Shown here: one piece after another, positions 30,725 to 38,652 of the stretch
Position numbering within the stretch: position 1 is the first letter of the stretch
How the letters are laid out: every line of letters starts with the position of its first letter
Source of the DNA: Salipiger abyssi
GTDB taxonomy: Bacteria > Pseudomonadota > Alphaproteobacteria > Rhodobacterales > Rhodobacteraceae
DNA: 64,000 nt
NCBI RefSeq assembly: GCF_017311415.1
Contig: NZ_JAEKIS010000008.1
Location: 1 to 64,000, forward strand
Direction: 5' to 3'
Position numbers and translations under genes: made by a program
The notes under the pieces: model-generated
Database searches by the model: none
What the model was told of the DNA's origin: nothing
The model's input: the letters and a program-made list of their open reading frames with translations, nothing else

Positions 30725-30924
30725 CTGCTCTGTCCTCATCTTTTGTGTTTTCTTTTCACTTACATCAGCAAACCCTCGTAAGTCTACAGAAAGCTGATGA
30801 GACGCAGACTTCCCGGCGAGGCTTTGGGGCTGATTTGCAGCATGTATTTTCGATAAAACTATTACAAAACAGATTCTTACCCTGTTTCCTGATATCTTCG
30901 CTCCCACGCGGGCTTATTCACATT

Positions 30925-30933
30925 TTATCCACA
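30925..30933 (+). promoter_or_regulatory. DnaA-box sequence upstream of repA
   Basis: TTATCCACA, an exact consensus DnaA box, stands in the AT-rich region upstream of repA. One box alone could occur by chance, but the location near the replication operon makes it noteworthy. The rest of the 30725-31212 gap contains an AT-rich segment (30840-30900) with the presumed repA promoter, and a terminator-like hairpin. Confidence 0.4.
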
Positions 30934-31130
30934 GCCTCATGTTTCCTTCCGCATATCCTCTGGGGTTTAGACGGAAAGCGGGCGCGTTTCGGCCTGATTC
31001 ACGCATGATGCCTCGCGTCGAGATTCGGTTTTGGCGCGAGGTACATAGGCACAGAATGAGCGGTGCTGGCAGGTTACGTGCGGGCCGTGTCGGGAGTGTC
31101 GGCAGGGCAGGGGGGTACAAACGCCGCAGA

Positions 31131-31155
31131 GGCCGACAGGCATATGCCGTCGGCC
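31131..31155. terminator. Strong hairpin after the small Usp gene
   Basis: GGCCGAC and GTCGGCC pair around an inner GGCATATGCC palindrome, giving an almost fully paired stem 58 bp after the minus-strand Usp stop. There is no T-run, so its role as terminator is only likely. Confidence 0.45.
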
Positions 31156-31212
31156 TTCGGTATCAGTGCGGATTGTTCTGGGAAAAAATCCCAATAACGG
31201 GATTCGATGCCG

Positions 31213-31659
31213 CTAGCGCAGCACCAGGACCGGGATATCGCTATGCGTCACCACCTCGTTGGTCTGACTGCCGAGGAGCACGCGATTGACGCCCCGGCGC
31301 CCATGCGTCGCCATCACGATCAGATCCGCCTCCGACATCTTTGCCGCCTGAAGGATGCCTTCTGCGGGCCGCTGGTCGCCGATATGGCTCGGCTCGCACG
31401 CGACGCCCGCCTTTTTCGCCAGGGCGCACGCGGCGCCGAGGATGGCGTGGGCATGCTCCGCTTCGTGGGCTTCGTAGCTCTGGATCGCCTGCACCGCATG
31501 TTTCGGCGTCTCGCGTGACATATCCAACGCCGACCACATCTCTGTCACCGTCACCACGACAACATCGGCGCCGACTGTCTGGGCCAGTGCGACGCCATGC
31601 TCGACGGCCTTGCCGGCAAGCTCGCTTCCATCCGTCGCAATCAGGATTTTCTTGTACAT
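31213..31659 (-). CDS. Universal stress protein, single domain
   Basis: This 148-residue protein starts MYKKILIATDGSELAGKAVE and ends with the nucleotide-loop region IVMATHGRRGVNRVLLGSQT, which has the G-x9-G-S part of the ATP-binding Usp motif, and IPVLVLR. It is a cytoplasmic stress or signalling protein. It lies 52 bp downstream of the FMN hydroxyacid oxidase on the same strand and could be co-transcribed with it. Confidence 0.9.
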   Translation of the reverse strand: MYKKILIATDGSELAGKAVEHGVALAQTVGADVVVVTVTEMWSALDMSRETPKHAVQAIQSYEAHEAEHAHAILGAACALAKKAGVACEPSHIGDQRPAEGILQAAKMSEADLIVMATHGRRGVNRVLLGSQTNEVVTHSDIPVLVLR

Positions 31660-31711
31660 TGGCTCTCCTCCATGCCGAACCCCTGGCCTCTCGGGCGGGG
31701 TTCCGTTTCGC

Positions 31712-32890
31712 CTATTCCGCCGCTTTGCCGAGCGCCATTTTCTCTGCGGGTTGTCCGAAGAGAACGGGCATGGTCTTCAGCGCCTGCGGGCTATCGACGC
31801 CGATCTGCGCCATCGCAGAGCGCATCTCGGCGATCAGGATCTCCATGCATTGCGCGGTGGTCGCCTGACCACCCGCTGCGGCGGCATAGGCAAAGCTTCG
31901 TCCGGCAAAGACCATATCCGCGCCAAGCGCCGTGCCCTTGACGATATCCTCGCCACCGCGCACGCCGCCGTCGAAAAACACCGGTATGTTGCCCGGGGTC
32001 GCCGCGCGCACCGCCGGCAGAAGATCGGCGGTCGCCGGCGAGGATTCGAGCTGCCGCCCGCCATGGTTCGACACCCAGACCGCATCCGCCCCTTCGCGCA
32101 CGGCGCGGGCGGCGTCCTCGCCGTTGGAGATGCCTTTGATGACGAGACGCCCCTGCCAGGCCTCGCGGATGCGCTTGAAGTCGTCCCAGGTGGTGCCGAA
32201 CTTGTTGCGCTTGCCGGCAAAGGCGCCGACCTTCTGTGTATTCTCGGATTTCGCATAGGCGGCATAGTTCCGCATCAGCGGGGCGCCGGCCAGCAAGGTC
32301 TCGATGCTCCAGCGCGGATGCAGCGCCAGATCGGCCAGCAGCCGGGGCGTATAGCGCAATGGCAGTTCGAACCCGTCGCGGATCGAGGCGTTGCGGCGCG
32401 AGGGCGCGGGCACATCGACGGTCAGCACCAGCACATCGGTGCCGGCCTCGCGCGCGCGCTCGATCAGGCCAAAGGTGATCTCGTCGGATTTCGCGATATA
32501 GAGCTGGAACCAGAAGAACTCTTCCGCCGCCTCTGCCGCCGCTTCGATCGTGGTGGTGGCCATGGTGCTCAGTACGAAGGGCAGCTTGGCCTCGCGGGCG
32601 CTACGTGCCAGCATCAGGTCGAGCCCGGGCCAGGCGACATTGGCCATTCCCAGCGGGGCCACGCCGAGCGGTGCGCTATACTCTTGTCCGAAGAGAGAAA
32701 CCTCTGTGCGGATATCGGCGCCGACGAGCCGGCGCGTGGCAAAGACCATATCCTGAAGCGCGCGGCGGTTGCGATGCGTGCTGGCGCTGTCTCCGGCGCC
32801 CCCGGTCAGGTAATTATAGGCGAAACGCGGCATGCGCTGTCGCGCCCGCTTTTCGAGATCCGCGACATTGGCGATCCTGGCTCGAAACAT
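31712..32890 (-). CDS. FMN-dependent alpha-hydroxyacid dehydrogenase/oxidase (lactate/mandelate dehydrogenase type)
   Basis: This 392-residue protein belongs to the LldD/MdlB/glycolate-oxidase family. FAYNYLTGGAGDSAS, APLGVAPLGMANVAWPGLDL, FFWFQLYIAKSDE, LVIKGISNGEDAARAV and VSNHGGRQLESSP, with the catalytic His and substrate-binding Arg of SNHGGRQL, and VFFDGGVRGGEDIVKG for FMN phosphate binding, are all intact. It oxidises an (S)-2-hydroxyacid to a 2-oxoacid. The divergent ThDP enzyme at 33246 would decarboxylate such a product, as in the mandelate pathway. Whether the substrate is lactate-like or mandelate-like cannot be told. Confidence 0.88.
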   Translation of the reverse strand: MFRARIANVADLEKRARQRMPRFAYNYLTGGAGDSASTHRNRRALQDMVFATRRLVGADIRTEVSLFGQEYSAPLGVAPLGMANVAWPGLDLMLARSAREAKLPFVLSTMATTTIEAAAEAAEEFFWFQLYIAKSDEITFGLIERAREAGTDVLVLTVDVPAPSRRNASIRDGFELPLRYTPRLLADLALHPRWSIETLLAGAPLMRNYAAYAKSENTQKVGAFAGKRNKFGTTWDDFKRIREAWQGRLVIKGISNGEDAARAVREGADAVWVSNHGGRQLESSPATADLLPAVRAATPGNIPVFFDGGVRGGEDIVKGTALGADMVFAGRSFAYAAAAGGQATTAQCMEILIAEMRSAMAQIGVDSPQALKTMPVLFGQPAEKMALGKAAE

Positions 32891-32989
32891 TCTCCCCCCT
32901 TCGAAACGCGACCTGCTCGGGGCGAGCTTGGCGCAAAAGCCGCGCGCGCGCCAATATTCTGCGCCGAGGCGTTGGATAGGTCACAGATA

Positions 32990-33007
32990 TGCATGATGCC
33001 CCATGCA
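32990..33007. promoter_or_regulatory. Inverted repeat in the divergent gap 32891-33245
   Basis: TGCATG-N6-CATGCA is a perfect 6-bp inverted repeat about 100 bp upstream of the hydroxyacid oxidase start. Further to the right, at about 33108-33116, CACCATATG matches one arm of the repeat at 36855-36877. The gap holds no gene and must contain both divergent promoters. No regulator gene adjoins it. Confidence 0.35.
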
Positions 33008-33245
33008 CGGACGGAAAACGTCGGTTGCGACGGTGGTCATCATATTCAGCACAATGGGAAACTGCCGGATCGTGGCTATGCATGCGATCTGCCATATCCT
33101 GAAAGACACCATATGTATTTTACTCACCGTATGAACTGCCGCAGGCTCGCCGCGTGTGCCCCGTCAGTCCGGCAGGGCGCGGAACAAGTCTGTCTGTCCG
33201 CGCGGTTTCCGTGTCCCCCGGTCAGGCGGTCGCAAGGGAGGTGAC

Positions 33246-34895
33246 ATGAAGGTCGGTGAGGCAATCGCAGAGATCCTGAAACGGGAGGGTATCGAGGTCG
33301 TGGCCGGATACCCGCTCAACCACATGCTCGAATACAGCGCCAAGGCGGATATCCGTCCGATCATCGTGCGTCAGGAACGGGTCGGGCTGCATATGGCCGA
33401 CGCGATCTCGCGCATGACGTCGGGCGAAAAGATCGGTGTCTTCGTCATGCAGCACGGCCCTGGCGCCGAGAACGCCTTTGGCGGCGTGGCGCAGGCCTAT
33501 GGCGAATCCGTGCCGCTGCTGGTCATGCCCATGGGCTATGACCGCAAGGCCGCGCATGTGGAGCCGAATTTCAACTCGGTGACCAGCATGCGCTCGGTGA
33601 CCAAATCCGCCGAGCCGATCACCAGCGGCGCCGATGTGCCCGATATCATGCGCCGGGCGTTCTCGCGGCTGCGCAACGGGCGGGGCGGTCCGGTGCTGGT
33701 CGAGATCCCCAAGGATATCTGGCAGGAGGAGGTGCCCGAGCCGCTCGATTACGTGCCGGCCAAGATCGCGCGCTCGATGCCCGATCCGGCAGAGATCGAG
33801 GCGGCGGTGGATCTGCTGCTCTCGGCCAAGCGCCCGGTGATCTATGCGGGGCAGGGGGTGCATTACGCCAAGGCCTGGCCGGAGCTGAAAGAGTTCGTCG
33901 AGCTGTCGGGCATTCCGATCTGCACCAGCCTTGAGGGCAAGAGCGCCTTTCCCGAAACGCACGAGCTGGCGCTGGGGTCAGGTGGCGCCGCGATCCCGCG
34001 CACCGTGCGGCATTTCCTCGACCGCTCCGACGTGATCTTCGGTGTCGGGTGCAGCTTTACCAAGACCTCCTTCGGGGTCGCGATGCCGAGCGGAAAGACC
34101 GTCATCCACAACACCAACGACGCCAATCATCTGGCCAAGGATATCCCGCTGGAGATCGGCCTGCTGGGCGACTCGCGGCTGACGCTGACCGCGATGCTGG
34201 ATGTCATGAAAGCCCGACTATCCGGCCCGCGCGACCGCAGCGCCGTGGTCGCCGAGATCAAGGAGGTGCATGAGGGCTGGCTGGCCGAATGGCTGCCCAA
34301 GCTCACCTCGGACGAGGCGCCGCTCTCGCCCTACCGCGTGCTGTGGGATCTGCAAAAGACCGTGGACATGCCCAACACCATCATCACCCACGATGCCGGC
34401 AGCCCGCGCGACCAGCTCTCGCCCTTCTGGCAGTGCGAGACGCCGCTCAGCTATATCGGCTGGGGCAAGACCACGCAGCTCGGCTACGGGCTGGGGCTGG
34501 CGATGGGCGCCAAGGTGGCCTGCCCGGACAAGCTCTGCATCAATGTGTGGGGCGATGCGGCCATCGGCTTTACCGGCATGGATTTCGAGACCTGCGTGCG
34601 TGAGCGTATCCCGATCATGTCGGTGCTCTTGAACAACTACTGCATGGCGCTGGAGCTCGACGTGATGCCGGTCTCGACCGAGAAATACCGCTCGACCGAT
34701 ATCAGCGGCAACTATGCCGACATGGCGACAGCCTTCGGCGGTTATGGCGAACGGGTGACCCGGCCCGAGGACATCGTGCCCGCGATCCTGCGCGGCATCG
34801 AGAAGACGCAGCAGGGCATTCCGGTGCTGCTCGAGTTCATGACCTCGAAGGAAACCGTCACCTCGCGCTACAAGGTGGAAGAGCTGACGATCTGA
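33246..34895 (+). CDS. Thiamine diphosphate-dependent enzyme (2-oxoacid decarboxylase / acetolactate synthase-like)
   Basis: This 549-residue protein starts after GGGAGGTGAC. The N-terminal PYR domain has the expected Glu in IIVRQERVGLHMADAISRM and GVFVMQHGPGAENAFGGVAQ; a central domain (AKRPVIYAGQGVHYAKAWPE) follows; the C-terminal PP domain has VWGDAAIGFTGMDFETC and, 29 residues on, LLNN. The usual ThDP motif starts GDG; here it is GDA, a departure worth noting. Paired head-to-head with an FMN 2-hydroxyacid oxidase, it may decarboxylate the 2-oxoacid formed (benzoylformate-decarboxylase-like), but carboligase activity is equally possible. Confidence 0.82.
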   Translation: MKVGEAIAEILKREGIEVVAGYPLNHMLEYSAKADIRPIIVRQERVGLHMADAISRMTSGEKIGVFVMQHGPGAENAFGGVAQAYGESVPLLVMPMGYDRKAAHVEPNFNSVTSMRSVTKSAEPITSGADVPDIMRRAFSRLRNGRGGPVLVEIPKDIWQEEVPEPLDYVPAKIARSMPDPAEIEAAVDLLLSAKRPVIYAGQGVHYAKAWPELKEFVELSGIPICTSLEGKSAFPETHELALGSGGAAIPRTVRHFLDRSDVIFGVGCSFTKTSFGVAMPSGKTVIHNTNDANHLAKDIPLEIGLLGDSRLTLTAMLDVMKARLSGPRDRSAVVAEIKEVHEGWLAEWLPKLTSDEAPLSPYRVLWDLQKTVDMPNTIITHDAGSPRDQLSPFWQCETPLSYIGWGKTTQLGYGLGLAMGAKVACPDKLCINVWGDAAIGFTGMDFETCVRERIPIMSVLLNNYCMALELDVMPVSTEKYRSTDISGNYADMATAFGGYGERVTRPEDIVPAILRGIEKTQQGIPVLLEFMTSKETVTSRYKVEELTI

Positions 34896-34949
34896 GGCAA
34901 CCCGTTGCGCGGTGTGCTCCCCCCGCCGCGCAACCTGCTCTTCCCCGAT

Positions 34950-34979
34950 CCGCCCGGCGTTTTGCGCCGGGCGGTTTTC
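34950..34979 (+). terminator. Rho-independent terminator after the ThDP enzyme gene
   Basis: CCGCCCGGCG and CGCCGGGCGG form a perfect 10-bp stem with a 5-base TTTTG loop, followed by TTTT. It lies 55 bp after the stop codon. Confidence 0.85.
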
Positions 34980-35087
34980 CTGTGTTTGGGGGGGATCAAG
35001 TGATCCATATCGGTGGCTGCGGCGCGGAAAATACCAGGCGCGGCTCTCATTGCAACGTTGGCAGGGATCGCGTCAGGAACCGGAAGC

Positions 35088-36638
35088 CTACCCCTCCCGC
35101 CGCGCAGCCCCCAGCCCTGCCAGCCGCCCGAACAGCACCGAACGCCCGAGCCCGTGCTGCGGAAAGCCGCCATGGCTCTCGCCGGCGCAGAACAGCCCGG
35201 GGATCGGAGCGCCGTCGAGAGCGATCACCCTCGCGCCCGCGTCGATGCGCAGCCCGGCGAGGCTGTCATGGATCATCGGCGTGGCCCAGGCGGCATAAAA
35301 CGGCGGGCGGGCGATCGGATAGCGCGGTTGGGGTTTGCCGAAATCCCGGTCGACGCCCTCGGCGACAAAGCAATTGTACCGCGCAATCGTCTCGGCGAGT
35401 GCGGCCCGGTCCAGCGGCGTGCTCTGATAGGGGTTGTCGAGATTTGCGACCAGCTCGCCCAGCGTATCGCCTCGCGCGAAATACTGCGGGTCCACATACG
35501 GTGGCTCGGGCGTCCAGCCCTCGCGTGCGACCGCGTCGGCGTCGAAGATCGCCCAGACCGGGCCGCCGCCATCGGGTGCGCCCTCGCGCCTGCAATAGCC
35601 CATCGCGGCATCGAAAAACGCCTGGTCCTCGTCCTCCTCGTTCCAGAACCGCCTGCCGGCCTGATTGACGAGAATGACGTTCTGCCAGTCGCTCACCGTC
35701 AGACCGGTGGCGCGTGCGCGGGGGAAATGCGGGCTGTCAGTACGGTATTTCAGGCGTTTGTAACCCCAGCGGCAGCCGATGTGGTGGGTCTTTGCCATCA
35801 CCAGACAGGTGCCCGCCGTCTGCGCCGCCGTGCCCCAGAGCGAGGCACCATAGGCCAGCGCGGCAATCTCGCCATCGCCGGTCTGCGGTGCCACCGGTGC
35901 ACCGACCTGCTGGTATTCTTCGGTGAGGCGCGGATCGAAAATGCGCCGGAAATTCACATTGCCGGTGCTGCCGCCGGTGGCCAGTACGATGCCGCGCCGG
36001 GCGGTGATGGCAAAGGGGCCGGCCGGCGCCGTGCCTTCCACGATCTGCGGCTGTCCCTCCGGCCCCGGCGCGATCCGCGTCATCCGGTGGCCGAGGCGGA
36101 AATCGACCCCCAGCCGCCGCGCGCTGCGCTCGAGTGCCCGCACCAGACCCGAGCCGTTGCGCCCGCTCTCGCGCAGCGCCAGCTCTTCGGTGACGGGCCA
36201 TTCCTCGCAGCGAAAGACCCTCGGCACGCTTTGCGGCCCGACCGATTTCACATCGAGCTTCACCGCCGTTGGCGTGTCGATAAAGCGCACGCCATGCTCG
36301 GCGAGGAACTCATAGGTTTCCACGCTGTGATCGGCATAGGCGCGCACCAGATCGCGGTCGCAGAACCGGCTTTCAGGCAGATCGTGGCGGACCCAGTCGC
36401 GGAAGACCGCATCCGGCGTGTCCTCGATCCCCAGCCGCGCCTGAAGCGCGTTGCCGCCGCCGAGATGGATATTGCCGCCGCTGACGATGCCGCGCCCGCC
36501 GATATCGTCGCAAAGCTCGATCATCGTTACCGAGGCGCCTGCCGAGGCGGCGGCGACAGCGGCGGCAAGCCCCGCCGGGCCGGCGCCGATCACGGCCACA
36601 TCGGTATCGCTTTTCGGGGTGTGCGTGCTGTCTGCCAT
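35088..36638 (-). CDS. FAD-dependent oxidoreductase, fumarate reductase / ketosteroid dehydrogenase-like
   Basis: This 516-residue protein has an N-terminal FAD motif VAVIGAGPAGLAAAVAAASA, GGRGIVSGGNIHLGGGN, the second nucleotide segment RRGIVLATGGSTGNVNFRRI and the C-terminal FAD motif APIPGLFCAGESHGGFPQHG. This is the FAD-binding-2 family arrangement (fumarate reductase flavoprotein, 3-ketosteroid-1-dehydrogenase, urocanate reductase). No signal peptide or haem motif is seen, so it is a cytoplasmic flavoprotein. It diverges from the tctC transporter gene across 457 bp. A second enzyme of this family is at 41094. The substrate is unknown; reduction or dehydrogenation of an unsaturated or cyclic acid is likely. 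Confidence 0.8.
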   Translation of the reverse strand: MADSTHTPKSDTDVAVIGAGPAGLAAAVAAASAGASVTMIELCDDIGGRGIVSGGNIHLGGGNALQARLGIEDTPDAVFRDWVRHDLPESRFCDRDLVRAYADHSVETYEFLAEHGVRFIDTPTAVKLDVKSVGPQSVPRVFRCEEWPVTEELALRESGRNGSGLVRALERSARRLGVDFRLGHRMTRIAPGPEGQPQIVEGTAPAGPFAITARRGIVLATGGSTGNVNFRRIFDPRLTEEYQQVGAPVAPQTGDGEIAALAYGASLWGTAAQTAGTCLVMAKTHHIGCRWGYKRLKYRTDSPHFPRARATGLTVSDWQNVILVNQAGRRFWNEEDEDQAFFDAAMGYCRREGAPDGGGPVWAIFDADAVAREGWTPEPPYVDPQYFARGDTLGELVANLDNPYQSTPLDRAALAETIARYNCFVAEGVDRDFGKPQPRYPIARPPFYAAWATPMIHDSLAGLRIDAGARVIALDGAPIPGLFCAGESHGGFPQHGLGRSVLFGRLAGLGAARREG

Positions 36639-36854
36639 GGCGGAGGGTCCGGTAATTGTCTTTGGATGCCTGCGCCCCGCATGTTGCGGCCCGCCAGAGG
36701 GCGCGCACGACTCGGGGCCGCGTCATAAGACAACTGCGGAGATACTCAGCAAAATACTGATTTTGTTTCGCTTGATACGCCTATGCTATGTGTGCCGGAG
36801 CGACGCGTGGCGATCTGGGGTAGGGGGATCGAAAAAGCGCATTGTGCAGTCAGG

Positions 36855-36877
36855 TTTCATATGAGCACCATATGAAA
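36855..36877. promoter_or_regulatory. 9-bp perfect inverted repeat in the divergent gap 36639-37095
   Basis: TTTCATATG-N5-CATATGAAA lies in the gap between the flavoprotein gene and tctC. It fits the size of a GntR or similar operator. CACCATATG of its right half recurs near 33108. The remaining gap is AT-richer, with no gene, and carries the promoters of both divergent genes. Confidence 0.5.
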
Positions 36878-37095
36878 GTATTGTGGGTTCGTATTTTACA
36901 TTGATTTGGGATTTGGGTCACCGTGACGAACGGGGAGCTTCGAGCGAACCGGAGCATTTGCCGCAAGGTCGGGCCGTCAGGCCGATCTCGGCAATAGCGC
37001 AAGCAGATGGGAGGAGAAACGTCTGCGACCGCGAACATGCCATGTCGTTCGGTACCCCGGCACATCGCCGATAAGAGAGATCCAGGGAGGATATC

Positions 37096-38073
37096 ATGAA
37101 ACGACTGATTGCAAGCGTTGCCGCCGTTGCGACGCTCTTGCTGCCGAGCCTTGCGAGCGCCGATGAGTGGCCGTCGCGGCCGCCGACCATCATCGTGCCC
37201 TATTCCGCGGGCGGCAGTTCCGACACCATGGCCCGTGCCGTGGCGCAGTTTCTAAGCGAGAAGCTGGGTCAGCAGTTCATCATCGAGAACCGCGGCGGTG
37301 CCGGCGGCAGCATCGGGGCGTCCGCCGCGGCCAAGGCCGAGCCGGACGGCTACACCTTCCTGTTCGCGCCGACCGGTGTGGCGGTGATCAACAAGATGGT
37401 CTACGGCAATCTCGACTACGATTTCGAAGAGGCGTTCGTGCCGGTGATCCGGCTCAACAAGAGCGCCATGGTCTTCGTCGCGAACCCCGATGCCGAGGCC
37501 AGCACCTTTGCCGAATTCGTTGCGGCTGCGCGGGCCGAGCCCGGTCAGCTCAATGTCGGCATTCCGGGCATCGGCAGCACGCCGCATATGCTGCTGGCCG
37601 AGACCGCCCGGCGTCTGGATCTTAAGGTGAACGTGATCCCCTACAAGGGCGGCGGGCCGCTGTCCAACGATCTGGTCGCAGGCCAGCTGATGTACGGGGT
37701 CGACGGGTTGCAGGGCTACACCTCGCAGCTCTCCAGCGGCACGCTCAAAGCCCTTGCCGTGGGCACCGAGGATCGCATGTCGCTGTTCCCGGACGTACCG
37801 GCACTGAACGAGACCGGCGTGGAGGAGTTCGCCGATTTCGGAACCTCGGGGCTCCAGTCGATCTGGGCGCCGGCCGGCACGCCGGATGAGATCATTGCCA
37901 AGATGAACGGCGCGATCAACGAGTATCTCGACGGCGAGGCGGGCAAGAAGCTGCTGACCTCCATGGCCATGGATCCGGTTGGCGGCAGTCCCGAGGATCT
38001 CACCAAGGCGGTGGACTCGCTTACCGCGCTCTGGGGTCCGGTGGTCGAGCAGCTGAACATCAGAAAAGACTGA
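37096..38073 (+). CDS. tctC: TctC/Bug-type solute-binding protein of a tripartite tricarboxylate transporter
   Basis: This 325-residue protein has a signal peptide (MKRLIASVAAVATLLLPSLA, cleavage after ASA). The mature part shows Bug-family motifs: WPSRPPTIIVPYSAGGSSDT, MARAVAQFLSEKLGQQFIIE followed by NRGGAGGSIGASAAAKAEPD, GIPGIGSTPHMLLAETARR and NVIPYKGGGPLSNDLVAGQL. It binds a carboxylate in the periplasm and passes it to TctBA, encoded next. AGGGAGG precedes the ATG. Confidence 0.93.
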   Translation: MKRLIASVAAVATLLLPSLASADEWPSRPPTIIVPYSAGGSSDTMARAVAQFLSEKLGQQFIIENRGGAGGSIGASAAAKAEPDGYTFLFAPTGVAVINKMVYGNLDYDFEEAFVPVIRLNKSAMVFVANPDAEASTFAEFVAAARAEPGQLNVGIPGIGSTPHMLLAETARRLDLKVNVIPYKGGGPLSNDLVAGQLMYGVDGLQGYTSQLSSGTLKALAVGTEDRMSLFPDVPALNETGVEEFADFGTSGLQSIWAPAGTPDEIIAKMNGAINEYLDGEAGKKLLTSMAMDPVGGSPEDLTKAVDSLTALWGPVVEQLNIRKD

Positions 38074-38177
38074 TATCGCGGCTCCGGCCGTGATGCCTGC
38101 TGTCCGCCGCATCCATGGCGGGCAGCACCCGGCGTCTGGCGGGTCGTTCAGGTTCGGATAGGGAGGAAATTCGCAAC

Positions 38178-38639
38178 ATGCAGGAAGTAAGAGTCAATAA
38201 AACGGTCGGGGCAGGGCTGGTTTTCATCGCCTTCGCAATCGCGTTCGCCTTTGGCGCGCTACAGCTTGATCTGGGAACGCTGAGCCAGCTCGGGCCGGGG
38301 TATTTCCCCTTCGCCATGGCGATGCTTCTGCTTATCCTCGGGGTCGCCAGCCTGGTCGAGGGTTTGCGCAAACCCGATGTCTCGACCGTGATGATCCCCT
38401 GGCGCCCGATCATCATGATCGTCTTGGCGCTGCTGTTCTTCGGATCGACGATCCGGGGTCTGGGCCTGATGCCGACGCTGTTTCTGACCATCTTTGCCGC
38501 CGCGATGGCCGACAAGCGCAACACGCTGCTCTCGGCCACCTGCCTGAGCGCGGTCATGTCGGTCTTTTCCTGGCTGGTGTTCAAGGTCGGGCTCGGCGCC
38601 GTCGTGCCGACCTTCGGGCCCTGGCTCGTGAGCTATTGA
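38178..38639 (+). CDS. tctB: TctB, small membrane subunit of the tripartite tricarboxylate transporter
   Basis: This 153-residue hydrophobic protein has four predicted membrane helices (for example AGLVFIAFAIAFAFGALQ, FPFAMAMLLLILGVASLV, IIMIVLALLFFGSTIRG, LSAVMSVFSWLVFKVGLG) and the TctB-typical LGPGYFPFAMAMLLLILG. The start at 38178 is chosen after GGGAGGAAAT. It lies between tctC and tctA, the standard tctCBA order. Confidence 0.9.
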   Translation: MQEVRVNKTVGAGLVFIAFAIAFAFGALQLDLGTLSQLGPGYFPFAMAMLLLILGVASLVEGLRKPDVSTVMIPWRPIIMIVLALLFFGSTIRGLGLMPTLFLTIFAAAMADKRNTLLSATCLSAVMSVFSWLVFKVGLGAVVPTFGPWLVSY

Positions 38640-38652
38640 GCGAGAGAATATC

